Shown here one piece after another: positions 1 to 12,277 of a DNA stretch of 64,000 nucleotides (position 1 is its first letter; each line of letters opens with the position of its first letter). Source of the stretch: Hevea brasiliensis. Its lineage: Eukaryota; Streptophyta; Magnoliopsida; Malpighiales; Euphorbiaceae. Position numbers and translations under genes: made by a program. The notes beneath the pieces are model-generated. The model was not told the DNA's origin. It saw only the letters and a list, made by a program, of their open reading frames with translations, and did not search any database. The stretch covers positions 6,032,265 through 6,096,264 of the forward strand of contig NC_079505.1 of assembly GCF_030052815.1 (NCBI RefSeq), written 5' to 3'.

Positions 1-453
1 TTTTATTTTTTAAATTTTATTTAAAATCATACTTAGTTATTATAAAATAATTATTTTATAAAAATTACTAGATTAACAAAAAATAATGAATTTTTATAAA
101 TTATAAACCTATAGTATTTTTTTAATAAAAATATTTTAAATTAATATAATGATTTTATATTCTTATATTAAAAATAAATAATTCTATTCATTATTATTAA
201 TTTAATTTAATATATTTTATTATATTAATTTAAAAAAATTATATTTATATATACTTCTAAAATATATATCATCACATGTTGTATAAATCAAATATATTTT
301 CTATAAATCAACTTTTCATAAAAATTAAATATTACTTTATACATAACTTATGAGATAAAGTGTAAAAATTTTATAAAATTTAATTTTGTTGAAGTAAAAT
401 AATTTTACTTTATTTGAAATAAATAACTATAAAACTCACCATAACTCACCATC

Positions 454-501
<48 letters not shown>

Positions 502-852
502 CTCTAAATTTACTTTTATCTTTTATAAGTCATGAATAAATTTACTTTCTGATAAGTTAATTTATATATAAAATATATTTATATTATATTTTTTTAAAAA
601 TAAATTCTTTAAAAATATAATTTTCCCAAAACGTATATTTAAAAAAAATATGAAGGATTTTAAATAAATGAAGACTAAATTTCAAAGTGTGAATTATTTT
701 AAAACAATTATTTTTTAAATACATAGTGACATCAATAAATGAAAGCAATTATTAATTTGAATTAAAATCAACAAAATGGAAAGTAATAATAATAAAAATA
801 TAAAATTTTAGTTATTTATTAATAAAAAAAGAAAGAAAATAAATGACGTGGT
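1..852. other. AT-rich intergenic DNA
   Basis: This stretch is almost entirely A/T with short homopolymer runs and no reading frame of note. The only ordered structure is the ATT microsatellite listed separately. I see no gene here. Confidence 0.6.
455..501. repeat. ATT trinucleotide microsatellite
   Basis: About 15 uninterrupted TTA/ATT units in an AT-rich background. This is a simple repeat that is likely to vary in length between individuals. Confidence 0.95.
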
Positions 853-1130
853 TGAATTCTAGAGGCTAACAAAGTCTTCTACATAGAAAGGGAAGAAGAT
901 AGAAAAGCAAACAGCGATGCGTGAGCGTGTCAGTAAAGCACGGGCGCACAGTCAGCGAACAACGAGCATCCAGGATAACGTGCGCAGGGGGAGTAACATT
1001 CTATTTGTTTCTTTATTCAACAACTACCATACATTCGTACTGCTCTTTTCCCCCTCTTTACCGACACGTGTCTTGTTTATCTCGTCTACATTTTTCGTCC
1101 ATTTTTTGACTCGCGTCTCTTTCTAAAATA
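853..1130. other. GC-richer island with a G-box, no supported gene
   Basis: This 280-bp patch stands out from its AT-rich flanks by its GC content. It carries a CACGTG G-box core near 1065 and several CGTG/CACG pairs. Two short overlapping frames on the plus strand (69 and 62 codons) show no recognisable domain and no plausible gene context. It could be a promoter remnant or a small mobile-element relic. Nothing downstream on either strand looks like the gene it would drive. Confidence 0.3.
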
Positions 1131-3622
1131 TCGTATCATACAATCACAGGTTATTGTTAATAAAAAATTATTTTCATTATTATCAAAACTTTAAGTGAGC
1201 TTAGTTTGAAGATAAATTATTATTTAGTTATTGAGTTTTAGTGAACACAATTATTTTTTTTTTGGGAATTTGCAATTTGGTCTTAAATTTTGTCATATAT
1301 TATATTTTAATTTATAAATTTTATATTATATTACACTTTAATTTATAAATTTTCAAAAATTAATTATTTAATATTTTTAATTTTAATATATAAAATAATT
1401 AAATTTTTATAATTTTAATTTTATAATAATTTTATCTAATGTAAAAAAAATAATTAAATTATTTTATATATTAAAATTACTTAAATCAAAGTATAATATA
1501 ATATAAAATTTAGACAATAAATAAAAATTTTAAAATTAAACTGTAATATAAAAAAAAAAAACTCATACATCAAATTATAAAATTTCCTTAGTTTTTTAAT
1601 GAAATGAAATTTTCATTCGAAAATTCAAGACTCAATAATAAGCATAAATAATAAGCTAGTTTGATATTACTGTTAGAGTTATTACTAAAAAAATTATTTT
1701 TTAAATATATTAATTTGAAAATATTAAAAAATTTAAAATTAAACATTATAAATTTTAATAATAATAATAATAAAATAATTTTTTATAAATTACATTTTAA
1801 AAATATTTAAAATTATTTTAAAAAAATAATTTTAATTCTTTAACCTCAATATCAAACAAGCACGATGCCAACTTGCCCAAACGGAGGCCAACGAAGCACA
1901 ACATAATGCCTGTAATTGCTATTTTTAAAATTATTTAATTAGTTCCTATTTTTAGAATTACTTATTTTAATTTATCTTTTTTCCATTTTATAAATGCTTA
2001 GCTTTTGTGCATAATGAAAGAGATAAATATCATTTAAAAATCATTTTTCAAAAATAACCATGTATTTTAAATATTTTAAAAAAATTTTATTTAAGTTTTG
2101 ATGATTTAAAATATAAAAACAATTTTAAAAATCGAAATTTTGGGATTAGTAGCTAAAAGTAGTTATAAGTTAGGTACTTTGGACTTGTTTAGTAGTTAAA
2201 AACAATTTTTTTATATTTAAAAAAATTTATTTTTATTTTCATGGAAAAAGAGAAAATATGAAAATGAATTCACTATCAATAACAAAAAAAAAACATTATT
2301 ATAATTCAAAAATAAAAAAATCATATCTTTCACAATTAAAAATATAAATCATTATAAAATATATTTAAAAACTTTTTTTTAATAAAACTTTGAATGTATG
2401 TTATTATTTAATTTATAATGATATGCTTAATTTTTTTCTATCATTATAAATAAATATTTTTTCTACATAATTATGAAATTTTAATTATAAAAAAAATTAT
2501 AATGTAATTTTGGTTATAAAAAAGATTGCTTCCTCTTCTTCTCCCTTTGATTTCTTTTAGGTCATTAGTGAGTATTCTTATTGGAGGTTATCCACTCCAT
2601 TATTGGGAATTTAAGCCACACATCAAGAATAAATCAAAATTAAAGGGTAAATATAAGTTGCTAGAATATAACATTAACTTAACTAATTATTTTAATTTAT
2701 AAAACAATCTAAATATTTGTATAAATTTGAATTAAAGTGAATTAAATTGTAATTTGATAAACACTCTTTCTAAATTTAAAATTCATCCCTTTTTTATTTT
2801 TTTTAATAATTATCGAATTTGTATCCATTTAAAACAAATATTTAATATGTGTACTTAAATATATTTTTGTTGATAGATATTGAGATATTTTATAGAGTAT
2901 TTGGGTGTGCTATTTTATTATTTAGATAGAAATGCACTATGAGATGCAAATCTTTTCTTTAATAAATGGCAAAACTTTAAAAGTCAACATATTGAACTCA
3001 TAAAAAGATTATGGAATCAAATAATGGTCATGAATCGTTATCGAGTGGACTGTATTTTCGTCGATTAATCAAATTAAATGTCATGTGAGCACAGTCAAAT
3101 CTTTCAAATCAAGATAATTATTATTTTTTTATAAATAATTTATATTAATTGATTAATTGTCTATTTTGTATACAATTTTGAAAATTATTTCAAAGTTTTC
3201 TAAAAAGCAAAAAATAATAGTTAGTTTTTGTTCAAACATGGATTGTTGAACTTGATTTCATTCTCTAATGCTCATATTCTAATGGTAATTTTGGGCCATG
3301 AAAGCAAAGAATTTTGAAATTGATCTCCAAATAGAAATTTAAAACTTCATTATCACAAAACCATATATTTTGATTTTCCAATGGCATATTTTCTCTCACT
3401 TTTTTATTAGGGTTCCTACTATATTTATGAGTTGAGAGACACCAAAATAAGAAAAAATTATGAATCGATCTTGTGATGATTGACAAGTACCAAGGTTGAA
3501 GCTTGTGAACAAGGATTTAAAAAAAAAAAAAAGACGTGCTTGGTTCTCGAGTACTAATTAAAGCTTGCAAAGATTTAATTGACTTAAATTAGCTAGTTTA
3601 GTATTTAAAAGAGAAATTATAA
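1131..3622. other. AT-rich intergenic DNA
   Basis: Low-complexity A/T DNA with many short inverted stretches, for example around 1280-1560. I find no coding frame, RNA gene or clear element boundary. Confidence 0.5.
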
Positions 3623-3913
3623 TAAATTGAGAATTGAATTATTATATAGTTAACAAATCAAAAGAAAGGCGATTAATGCTATTAAATGCGCTTACATGGT
3701 ACTAATGTATCATGCTTATTTCAGTGTCATGTTTGACATGACAGGCTGATGTAAGCACCACATTATCAGAGCATGCTGATATTTGCATGCCATATCTAAT
3801 ACTTTGTTGATATTAACATGCAAAGTTAGACATGATGCTGATATTAGCATAATTAATAGCATTAGCCATTAAATTTCAAATGCTAACAATGCAATAATTC
3901 AATTCTCAATTTG
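3623..3913. mobile_element. Non-autonomous terminal-inverted-repeat element (MITE-like), copy A
   Basis: The left end reads AAATTGAGAATTGAATTATT and the right end is its near-perfect reverse complement. The inverted arms extend about 35-40 bp to a GTTAAC/GCTAAC motif. The interior (about 220 bp) holds no ORF but has repeated GCTGATATT- and GCATG-type words. A diverged relative with the same layout lies at 58022-58325. No convincing target-site duplication is visible, so the superfamily is undetermined. Confidence 0.6.
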
Positions 3914-6060
3914 GAATTCAATGGTATAAATGATTTGAATTATTTAGGGTTTGTTCATTTGTAGAAAATTGTGTTAATTTTTTAGAAAAATATTTTAAAA
4001 AATTGAAAAAGAGTTTTGCATTCATATGTATTAATTTCTAAGTAGAGAACTGAAAAACCTTTCTAATTAGAGAACTGAAAAACCAGTTTTTTAGTTCTTC
4101 AAAATTTAACTAAAATTTAGAAAAACATATTTAAATTATTTTTCACTATTTCTATTTATAATAAAAGTTATATTTTTCTATTGTTTTTTAAATAAAAAAT
4201 AATGACATTTTTATAATTAAATTAGATAATTATTTAAAACATAATTATTTGTAATAATAAAAAATGATCATATTATTTTAACATATATTAATAACACATT
4301 AAAAATTTTTAAAAAATAAGTTTTTTAATATCTTTTATAATAATTTATTTTTTTAACTTTGAAAATATGAATATTTTTTATTTATTTAAATTAAATTTTT
4401 TTTCTATTATTTGTAGATCAACAAGTTTTCTATATTTTATCTATTTTTCATAAATAAATAAAAATAAAAATTTTAAAAAAATAAAAAAGAAAAAAGGAAA
4501 ATTATTTTCAGCAAGTAAATATACCCTTATTTTTTTTTATCAATTATAGTTAAAAATAAAAAAATAAATAAAATTGTGACGAGCATCAGCAGTCACTCTA
4601 TTTACCATCAATTATTAGTTATCCATAGTGATCAGCAGCTACAGGAATTATCAATGATGATTAATAAATTAATACTTGGGTGTTTGTCATATTTTTATAA
4701 ATTATTTTATATTTTAGTAATTTTATTTGAATTTAAACACAATTTACCAACTTTTTTTATTTTAAAAAGAGAAAATTAAAAATAATTTAATTTCTTCTAT
4801 TCATAAAAATATTGAGAATAACGTTTTTAGAAAATAAAATGTTTTTCTAATTTTTTTGAAAAAAATGATAATAATTAATGTGATGCCATATATGTAACAC
4901 CTGCAATCTGTAAATGAAATTCATAATTTTTAAAATTCTAATTCTAAATATTTTAGTTGAAAAAGTTCAAATAGAAGTAGTAATAAAGAATCACTTTCAT
5001 TATGTTTGGATGAATGGAAAGAAAAAAAAAAGTAATAATTAGAAAAAAAATATATTTTTTTATTTTATATTCAAGTATAGGAAAAAAATATTAAAAGAAA
5101 ATTTACTTTTTGAATAATAAAATTATAATTACACTTAAATATTAAAAAAAAGTTAAAAATATAGAGATATTTTTATAATTTTAAATATTTTTCATTCATT
5201 TTTTTATAATTTAGTGAAAAAATAGAGTGAAATTTAATATTTATTTTCTCTTTAATATTTTATTTCTTCTCTAACATAAATTGAATGGATAATAAAGTTA
5301 TTTTATTCTCATATTTTCCTTCTTTTCCTATTTTTCTTTAATCTAAATACAGTATTAAACTTGATCGTAATAATTATCGATTTACATAAGAAATAATAAT
5401 TTAAAGTAAATATATACAAAATAATGAAAAGCTAAGTTTTTAATACATCTAAAAATTCAATCATATGATTTTTTTAAATATGATTTTCTTGATATTAATT
5501 TGACAACAATTCAAATTTAATGATACTAAACTATCTACATTTAAAAAATAATTTTCACGTTTAATTATTGATGAATTTATCATAAATCATATTTTGAGAA
5601 AATTTCTCAATTAAAATATATTGAAATTTAATTCCCATTATACTTTTAATAAAAGAATATTATTGTATATACCCTTAATAAATTTAATTTTATATATCCT
5701 TAACAATTATAAAATTATATGAATGAATTAAAATATAAAATATAAATAATATACATTAAAAAATAAATTTATACTTTTTAATACAAAATTATATTAACTA
5801 TATGAAATTTAATTAAATTTTATATTATAGTATTGATTTTCATTGTTATAATGTTGAGATTTTAATTTTTTATTAAAAGAAATTAAAAAATAATTAATTT
5901 AATTTCATTTTTAAATTTAAATTGAACAGACTTTATATAATTTTATGTAAAAGTTTGCCCTTTAATCTCATAATCTAGCTTCGCGACTGTATATAATTAA
6001 TGGTTAACAAAGCTTTCATGGTACTTAGATTAAAATATTGCAGCATAAGAACGTGCAAAG
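3914..6060. other. AT-rich intergenic DNA
   Basis: A/T-rich sequence without recognisable genes. The short frame at 4576-4779 has AT-driven composition and no domain, so it is not annotated. Confidence 0.5.
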
Positions 6061-6392
6061 AGCGATTAACTCAGAATCCAAGCAAAAAATATCGATAAGA
6101 AGAAATAAAATCTCGTGGTCCAAAGCAAACAGAGGCAAAGGCATGTGATCGTATCACTACACACTACAGGGGAATCTGCTGTGAAGCCGGTTCCCGAGAG
6201 ACCTTTTTTTCTTTTGTTTCTTGGTAGAAGCTCCTGCCCACCCACCATTATTATTTATGTCACTTATCAATCTGTTCTTTTCACCCAAAGGTCATTAGTG
6301 GGGCACCAGTGGCGTCAAACTACTATTACTAAATGGGTAGTTCCAGCTAGGGTTTGCTAGGTGGTTTCTCAGTCATTGCATATGTGGATGGC

Positions 6393-6399
6393 TATAAAA
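6393..6399 (+). promoter_or_regulatory. TATA box of the MIR159 primary transcript
   Basis: TATAAAA lies in the context GGCTATAAAAGGATG, followed about 30 bases downstream by a sequence of balanced composition that runs into the miR159 hairpin. Plant MIR genes are Pol II transcripts with TATA boxes about 30 bp upstream of the start, so transcription probably begins near 6424-6430. The miR159 hairpin begins about 450 bp further on. Confidence 0.6.
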
Positions 6400-6854
6400 G
6401 GATGTGTTAAAGGGTTTTGTTTGCTTGAGTCAGTTTAGGGTTCTTACAACATGTACGAGGTCATTAGGTCTTGGATCTGTAAGATTCTTTGGTGATTTTA
6501 GATGCCCAGTGTGTTTTTCTATGTTTGGGTAGTGAAGATGTTGCGTTTTCAGAGTAAAGTCACAGAAATTGGTTTCAGAGCGTTGAATGTATTGGATCTA
6601 AGGGTTTCTCGTATATGGTTTCCTCTATAACTCTTTCTGCTGGGTTAGCTTAGCTCTATAGTTGTATTTTTCGACTCTTCCTTTTCTTCTTTGATTCTTT
6701 CTAATATTTGTTTGTGCTGTTATGGCCTTTCGAAGATTAGATGAGATCTGTAAGAATTTTGATATAACGGTGTGGATTGACTTGTTTGGTAGTTTGTGTT
6801 TTTCTGGTGTTAGGGTTTGGTTTTTATCAGTATCTGTATTAGGGTTAAGAAGTG

Positions 6855-6875
6855 GAGCTCCTTGAAGTCCAATAG
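6855..6875 (+). ncRNA. miR159 star strand
   Basis: 21 nt on the 5' arm, complementary to the mature strand with the usual mismatches and a 2-nt 3' offset. Confidence 0.85.
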
Positions 6876-7012
6876 AGGATCTTGCAGGGTAGATTGAGCT
6901 GCTGAGCTATGGATCCCACAGCCCTATCCCATAATAAAAAGATCAGACTTCTTGGATAGGCTTGCGGCTTGCATATCTCAGGAGCTTCATTACCTCAAAT
7001 GTTAGATCCTTG

Positions 7013-7033
7013 TTTGGATTGAAGGGAGCTCTA
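7013..7033 (+). ncRNA. Mature miR159
   Basis: 21 nt starting with U on the 3' arm (TTTGGATTGAAGGGAGC followed by TCTA), as in the conserved land-plant miR159 family. Confidence 0.95.
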
Positions 7034-7360
7034 CATCTAAATCTAAATCTTTCAACTGTACTACTACTTCTTGCTTTGATCATAATTTTTTTTGAATTTT
7101 TAATATTTTTCTGCTATTTTCTTGTTTGCTGCAACAGGGAATTGATTGCTTTTAGCTGAAGAATTGAGTTTTACTATTTTTGTGTGCATGAGACTACTGC
7201 AGGAACAGGGAAGAATCAAGTGATGAGGTCTTCTCTTTTCAGGGTTCTGGCCAATGAGGAATTCAAGATTTTAGTGGCTTAGATCACACCCACTACAGGA
7301 TAGATTTACTGTACCTTTTTCACAGTAATTATCTGTACAGCATATCTTTTCTTTAAGATA

Positions 7361-9179
7361 AATATTTTCTTGGAGATTTACAAGAAAAATATAACCTATA
7401 GCTTCTTCATCTGCCTTAGTTGCATAAATTATAGTTTTATTTTTAATAATTAAATTTAAAGCTTTTGTCTTCTATAGATGCTTGCCTTTACTGTCTCTGT
7501 GTTCTTAATCAATTAAAAGAAAATAATTTAGGTTTGCAGGGAAATTCGAGTAATTGGTGTGCCAAAATTCGTTGGATATGTATATATCCGAGTAATTGGG
7601 GTGCCAATTTATGAACTGTTTTATTAAAATTATGAAATTAAAATTTTTATTATAAATTCATCTGTTATTGAAAATTAAAGATTTTTAATTAATTTATTGT
7701 TTTGTTAATTATTTTATAAATAAAAATAATTTTTTTTTAAAATAACATACGTATAACGTATTTAATTACTTTAATTAAACTCTTTTGTTTTATTTTTTAA
7801 TTAATAATAATTTTATTTATAAAATAATAAACGAGTTAATAGATAAACCTGAAAAATTTTTAATAATTTTTATCAACTCATTGAGCTTTGTTAAAAAATT
7901 AAAATTTAGCAAGGACTGAATTTTATGAAAAACACTTATGAAGCAAGTAACTATGTATGATAATTACCTCAAATTTATGTTTAATACAAATTCGTGATAT
8001 TAAATTAAAATTTAAATAATTTTATAATATAAATTAAAATTGAGGAACGAAAAATTGGGAAATGACAAGGTGAAATTAAGTCCAAATTTATGATCCTAAA
8101 TTAGATTTTAAGAACTCCCAGTTAACATCTAAAAAGTGGATTTTCTATAAATTTTGAATTTTCATCAGGTTTTTTTTTTTTTTGGCTTAAGAAAATCTTT
8201 TGCCATTAATTGCAATTATTTCACCACATTTACATGTTTAACCTAACACTTCATATGAAGGATGAAAACGACAGAAAAAGGGGGAAAAAATCTCATATTT
8301 GGATTATTTTCTAGTTGTTGATAATTGTCTTGTAAAGTTATAACATAGAAAATTAAGAATTTATTTTTGAATATTATTAAAAAAAAGAGGAGATTGGGAG
8401 AGTGGTTATGGAATCTTGAATTTATCAACTAAAAATTATATAAAAATTATATGCTTTAGATTGATTATATACTTTTAATTTAAAATATATTTTTTTAATT
8501 TATAAGTTAATTTAAAAATAAATAATTAATTATTTAATAAAATTATTTAAAATTAACTTTTAAATAATTTAAAACTTTGATTAAAAGACATTTAAAAATT
8601 AATATAATTTGTCAAAATGACTAAAAAAAATATATCTAAAATAAGGATAATATTGTTATTTTAAAAAATTATTTGGATAATATAATCTCTTACTTAGTTA
8701 AAATATATTTTTAAAGTAACTAGGCAAGTTATCAGTAAAAGGCACTTTACTTATAACTTCTGACTTGTTTCAAGTTGTTTCTTAACTTATAAATCAAACT
8801 AAATATTAATTTACTTATAATTTTTTACTTATAAGTAGGTTTGATTGACTTAGTGTCTGTTTAGCATTGAGTTCTAGAGGTGAAAGCTGTTTTTCTAAAT
8901 AAAAATACTATTTTAAATACTGTTGAAAAAAGTAATTTGAATAAAATTATTTTATTATTTCAGTACTTTTATAATTAAAATTTATCAATTTTAATTTTAA
9001 TTTTTTTTAATACTCTTTAACTAGTATATTTAAAAAAGTGATTTTCTCGGCCGCAGTTTAAATAACAATGATAAACAAGCCCTTGTAAGCTAAACAAAAT
9101 ACCCTCTAAACTATTTTTTTTAATAAATTGAAAATGTTAGATTTAATTTTAATTATTAGCAGATAAACACTTTATTACC

Positions 9180-9244
<65 letters not shown>

Positions 9245-10305
9245 TATTTTTTAATATTATAAAACTTTTTAATGGAGATTTATTTTTAGGAAATTGAGAG
9301 AGAGGTGACTGAAACTTCAATTTGCCATATAAATTATGAACTTGTTTGATATTGTTGTTAAAATTGCTATTAAGTAAAATATTTTTTTAAAATATATTAA
9401 TAAGATAGTATCAAATAATAATTTAAAATTAAATTTATAAATTTTAATAATAAGAATATTAAAATAATAAAATAAATTTTTTCAAATTATTTTTTTAATA
9501 ATATATAAAATTATATATTTTTTTTTCTATGAAAAGTAATTTTCACCCTCCAATATTAATGGAGGATATACACTATATGAATCAAACTGAAGCATTTAGA
9601 ATGAGATTGAAAGTGTTAGATTTGATTTTTATCAAGTATTAGCATATAAACACTTCATTAATAAATTACTTAAATTAATGATTTATTACCAAATAGCAAA
9701 AGATTAATGATGATTTTTTAAAAAAAATTAAATTTTCTATGGGTATTTTCAACCATAACCTTTCCCTTGCACATCACTTTTGTTAGGGGGAATGGAATGA
9801 GAGTGAAAAATTACCAAAATAATATTTAAGAGAATAAAAGAATAAAGCCAGAAGTTATAAAGTAATAATTAATAGTGTTTAGAATATAATCAAATAAATA
9901 TAGAGGAAATTAAAAAAAAAATTAAAAAGAAAATTTTCTAGAATTTCATATTTTTTATTAAAATAATAAAATTGTCAAATTTGAATTAATTAATTATATT
10001 TCTTTAACTACATATCTTATAGATTTAAATAATAAAAATATATAATCTAATTTAATTTAATAATTGTTGATATATTATTTACATTATAAATTCAGGTTCG
10101 AGCCTCATTCTGTCAATCTTCTAGTTAAAAAAATAATAAATTCATATTCTCTACCATTATCCTCTCTCTCTATATATATAATCTATTTAGATTTGCAATA
10201 TAAAAAAAAAAAAAAATGAATTTTAACCCTAGTTTTTAAGGGTATTTACAGCCATTGCCCCTCCACTTGAATTAAATAAAATTTTTCAAAGCCTCATGCT
10301 GCTAA
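7361..10305. other. AT-rich intergenic DNA
   Basis: A/T-rich DNA. Around 8430-8870 there are repeated ACTTATAA/TTATAAGT words of the kind seen in decayed MITEs, but no clean termini. No gene is supported. Confidence 0.5.
9181..9243. repeat. AAT trinucleotide microsatellite
   Basis: 21 uninterrupted AAT units. Confidence 0.97.
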
Positions 10306-10322
10306 GCTGGAATAGCTCAGTT

Positions 10323-10355
<33 letters not shown>

Positions 10356-10379
10356 GAGGTTCAAGCCCTCCTTCTAGCG
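10306..10379 (+). tRNA. tRNA-Asn (anticodon GTT), nuclear
   Basis: A 74-nt cloverleaf. The acceptor strand GCTGGAA pairs with TTCTAGC apart from one G-T pair, and discriminator G is at 10379. The D-arm contains AGCTCAGTTGGTTAGAGC. The anticodon loop is CTGTTAA with GTT at 10340-10342, and the T-arm contains GGTTCAAGCC. No intron is present. The A and B box internal promoters are intact and a Pol III T-run follows 8 bases downstream. It matches the usual nuclear plant tRNA-Asn and differs from the plastid form. There is no long conserved flank that would suggest a recent organelle insertion. Confidence 0.97.
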
Positions 10380-10386
10380 AAATAAA

Positions 10387-10391
10387 TTTTT
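10387..10391 (+). terminator. Pol III terminator of tRNA-Asn
   Basis: A run of five T residues just downstream of the tRNA 3' end, with further T-rich sequence behind it as back-up. Confidence 0.75.
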
Positions 10392-12060
10392 ATTTTATAC
10401 CAATCTCAAAAGGAATCGACATATTGTAAGGATTTTTTTTTTATCTTAAATTAAAATTAAACATCATAATGATTTTTTAAATTAAATCAAGGATGCTAAT
10501 TATTGACAGTAAATCTTAGATATAAAGAAATTATGACTATTATACTCGAATTTTTTTTTATTATTTAAAAAAATAATTACAGAAAATAACTTAATAAAAT
10601 ATAAATCACACAAATTAAGGAAGGAAAAGAAAAATGATAGTTATTTTTTAATTAAATATTTTTATATTTTTAATGAAGTGTTATTCAAGTTAGCTTTATA
10701 TCTATCACAATTAATCTATTCTTTGCTGGGTTCAAGAGCACAAATCCAACACTTGATCTATGTATTTAGAAATCATCTTCTTCTCCTATTTAGAAATTAT
10801 AATTTTGTAAATTTTTTAACTTAAAAAATAATTTATTTTAAAAAAAGTTAAAATTTATGCATAATTATATAATAATTCTTTTATTTTTTTTATTATTGAT
10901 TTATTCCAAAGAAACTCAATTAAGAATGAACCTGTATGATAAATGGGGAAGCAAATCCAACTATGACTTCAATTAACTTTAGTTTTTATTATATATATAT
11001 AAAATAAAATCTAATATCTATCAGATGAATAATATATCTTTAATCATTAGATCAAGTGTGGTCAAACAATCTATTCAATCTTTTATATATATACACACTT
11101 GATCTAATATATATATATATATATAAAATAAAATCTAATATCTATCAGATGAATAATATATCTTTAATCATTAGATCAAGTGTGGTCAAACAATCTATTC
11201 AATCTTTTATATATATACACACTTGATCTAATGATTAAAGATATATTATTCGTCTGATAGATATTAGATTTTATTTTATACTATCTCAATTACATTATAA
11301 AAGAAAGACTAATTAAATTATATCTAATTAGAGATTAATTGCAATTGGAATGAGTTTAATACGATAATGATTTACAAAAAAATTTGAGTTAGTAAGCTGT
11401 AAATTGGCTCAAGTGTGTAATGGCTTCCCAAATTGTTGCATTGATGGAAAGTGCCATTGTAATCTTTGTCCTCCTTTTGCCCAACAACACCACCCTCCAA
11501 ATATGTAACTTAATTTAAACTCCTAATAATTTCTCTATCAAATGAATTTTATCATTAGTAATGATAATAATGGACTTCTATCCTAAATATTTTCTCTCTC
11601 TAACTTAAATTTATGATTTTATATATATTTGATTAACTTTATATTTATTAACATATTATATTGAAGTCAATGGAACATGAATAATTATTCTATCTATGAT
11701 ATATTAATTTGAATACTTGATTATGTGAATAAATTACTTTTGTTTATTGTATTTTTCTTTTTCTTTTTTTTTTTTTATCAATAGGTGGGGACTATTGATA
11801 AAAGCATAAACAAACCTAATTTTATATATTTTTATTTTTACATTTGCATGATCATTTATGAAATATGAAGAATCCTTTGATACAATTCATCCCAAAATCA
11901 CCACAGATGAAGTAAAAACATAAATGCAGGAGATGATTATGCATTTGCCTATCCCAAAAAATAATTAAAAAGAGAGTATCATGTGTTGTAAGAATCAAAA
12001 GAGAAATAAAATCAAAGAGCAATGCATCTCCAACTAACACTTCCTATTTCATCTCCTCTC
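10392..12060. other. AT-rich intergenic DNA between tRNA-Asn and the DnaJ gene
   Basis: Apart from the hairpin repeat at 10998-11280, this holds A/T-rich sequence with no supported gene. The 62-codon minus frame at 11852-12040 lacks any domain and lies just beyond the presumed 3' end of the DnaJ transcript. Confidence 0.5.
10998..11280. repeat. Hairpin (MITE-like) repeat with duplicated left half
   Basis: A left arm at about 11122-11184 (starting TATAAAATAAAATCTAATAT) is matched by its inverted copy at about 11218-11280, with one or two mismatches across roughly 63 bp and a spacer of only about 33 bp. This would form a near-perfect long hairpin. The left arm plus spacer is also repeated directly 124 bp upstream (about 11000-11110). 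Either a short TIR element suffered a tandem duplication of its 5' half, or one copy inserted beside a truncated relative. There is no coding capacity. Confidence 0.75.
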
Positions 12061-12277
12061 TTTTCAGGAAGTTCAAATTATAGGGGACCAAAATTATCAC
12101 TGTGGCTTTTACCTACCGCTACAGAAACTTGCTTAAGCCTTCCAAAGCTATAATGATTTCTAAGTGCTAAATCTCCATGCAACAAGCAACTCCAAAATTG
12201 CATTCATAGGGGAGAATATGATCTGATCACTGATCTGGACACCAATATATGAATAGAGAAAGATAATGTACATGCAG
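12061..12277 (-). other. Probable 3' UTR of the DnaJ gene
   Basis: This sequence follows the DnaJ stop codon on the minus strand and is less AT-rich than the intergenic DNA beyond it. The polyadenylation site is not determined. Confidence 0.4.

Larger units (their letters stand above)
6850..7038 (+). ncRNA. MIR159: miR159 precursor stem-loop
   Basis: The two arms are complementary over a long stem. The 5' arm carries the star strand (6855-6875, starting GAGCTCCTTGAAG) and the 3' arm the mature miRNA (7013-7033, starting TTTGGATTGAAG). Between them the arms keep pairing, for example AGCTATGGATCC... with the region around GGCTTGCATATCTCAGGAGC, up to a loop near 6930-6955. The long upper stem is characteristic of MIR159/319 precursors, which are known to be diced from the loop towards the base. 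miR159 silences GAMYB-type R2R3-MYB mRNAs and so acts in anther, seed and vegetative development. The mature strand matches the canonical plant miR159a as I remember it. Confidence 0.95.
6425..7360 (+). ncRNA. MIR159: Primary transcript of MIR159 (approximate limits)
   Basis: The region between the TATA box and about 7360 is distinctly less AT-rich than its surroundings and contains the miR159 stem-loop. It has no long conserved frame; the 65-codon frame beginning at 6962 overlaps the hairpin and is a by-product. The 3' limit is a guess from the point where composition drops back to AT-rich. An intron downstream of the hairpin is possible (TGCAACAG and ACTGCAG acceptor-like sites near 7138 and 7201) but unproven. 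Confidence 0.5.

Noticed and set aside
6115..6360. An 81-codon plus-strand frame upstream of MIR159
   Set aside because: No homology or domain is recognised, it overlaps another frame on the minus strand, and it precedes the TATA box of the MIR159 transcript.
6962..7159. A 65-codon frame overlapping the miR159 hairpin (possible miPEP)
   Set aside because: It starts inside the hairpin rather than upstream of it, which does not fit the usual position of pri-miRNA-encoded peptides, and its content follows the hairpin sequence.
10306..10379. A plastid-derived tRNA-Asn
   Set aside because: The D-arm and acceptor stem match the nuclear form and differ from the plastid tRNA-Asn as I remember it.
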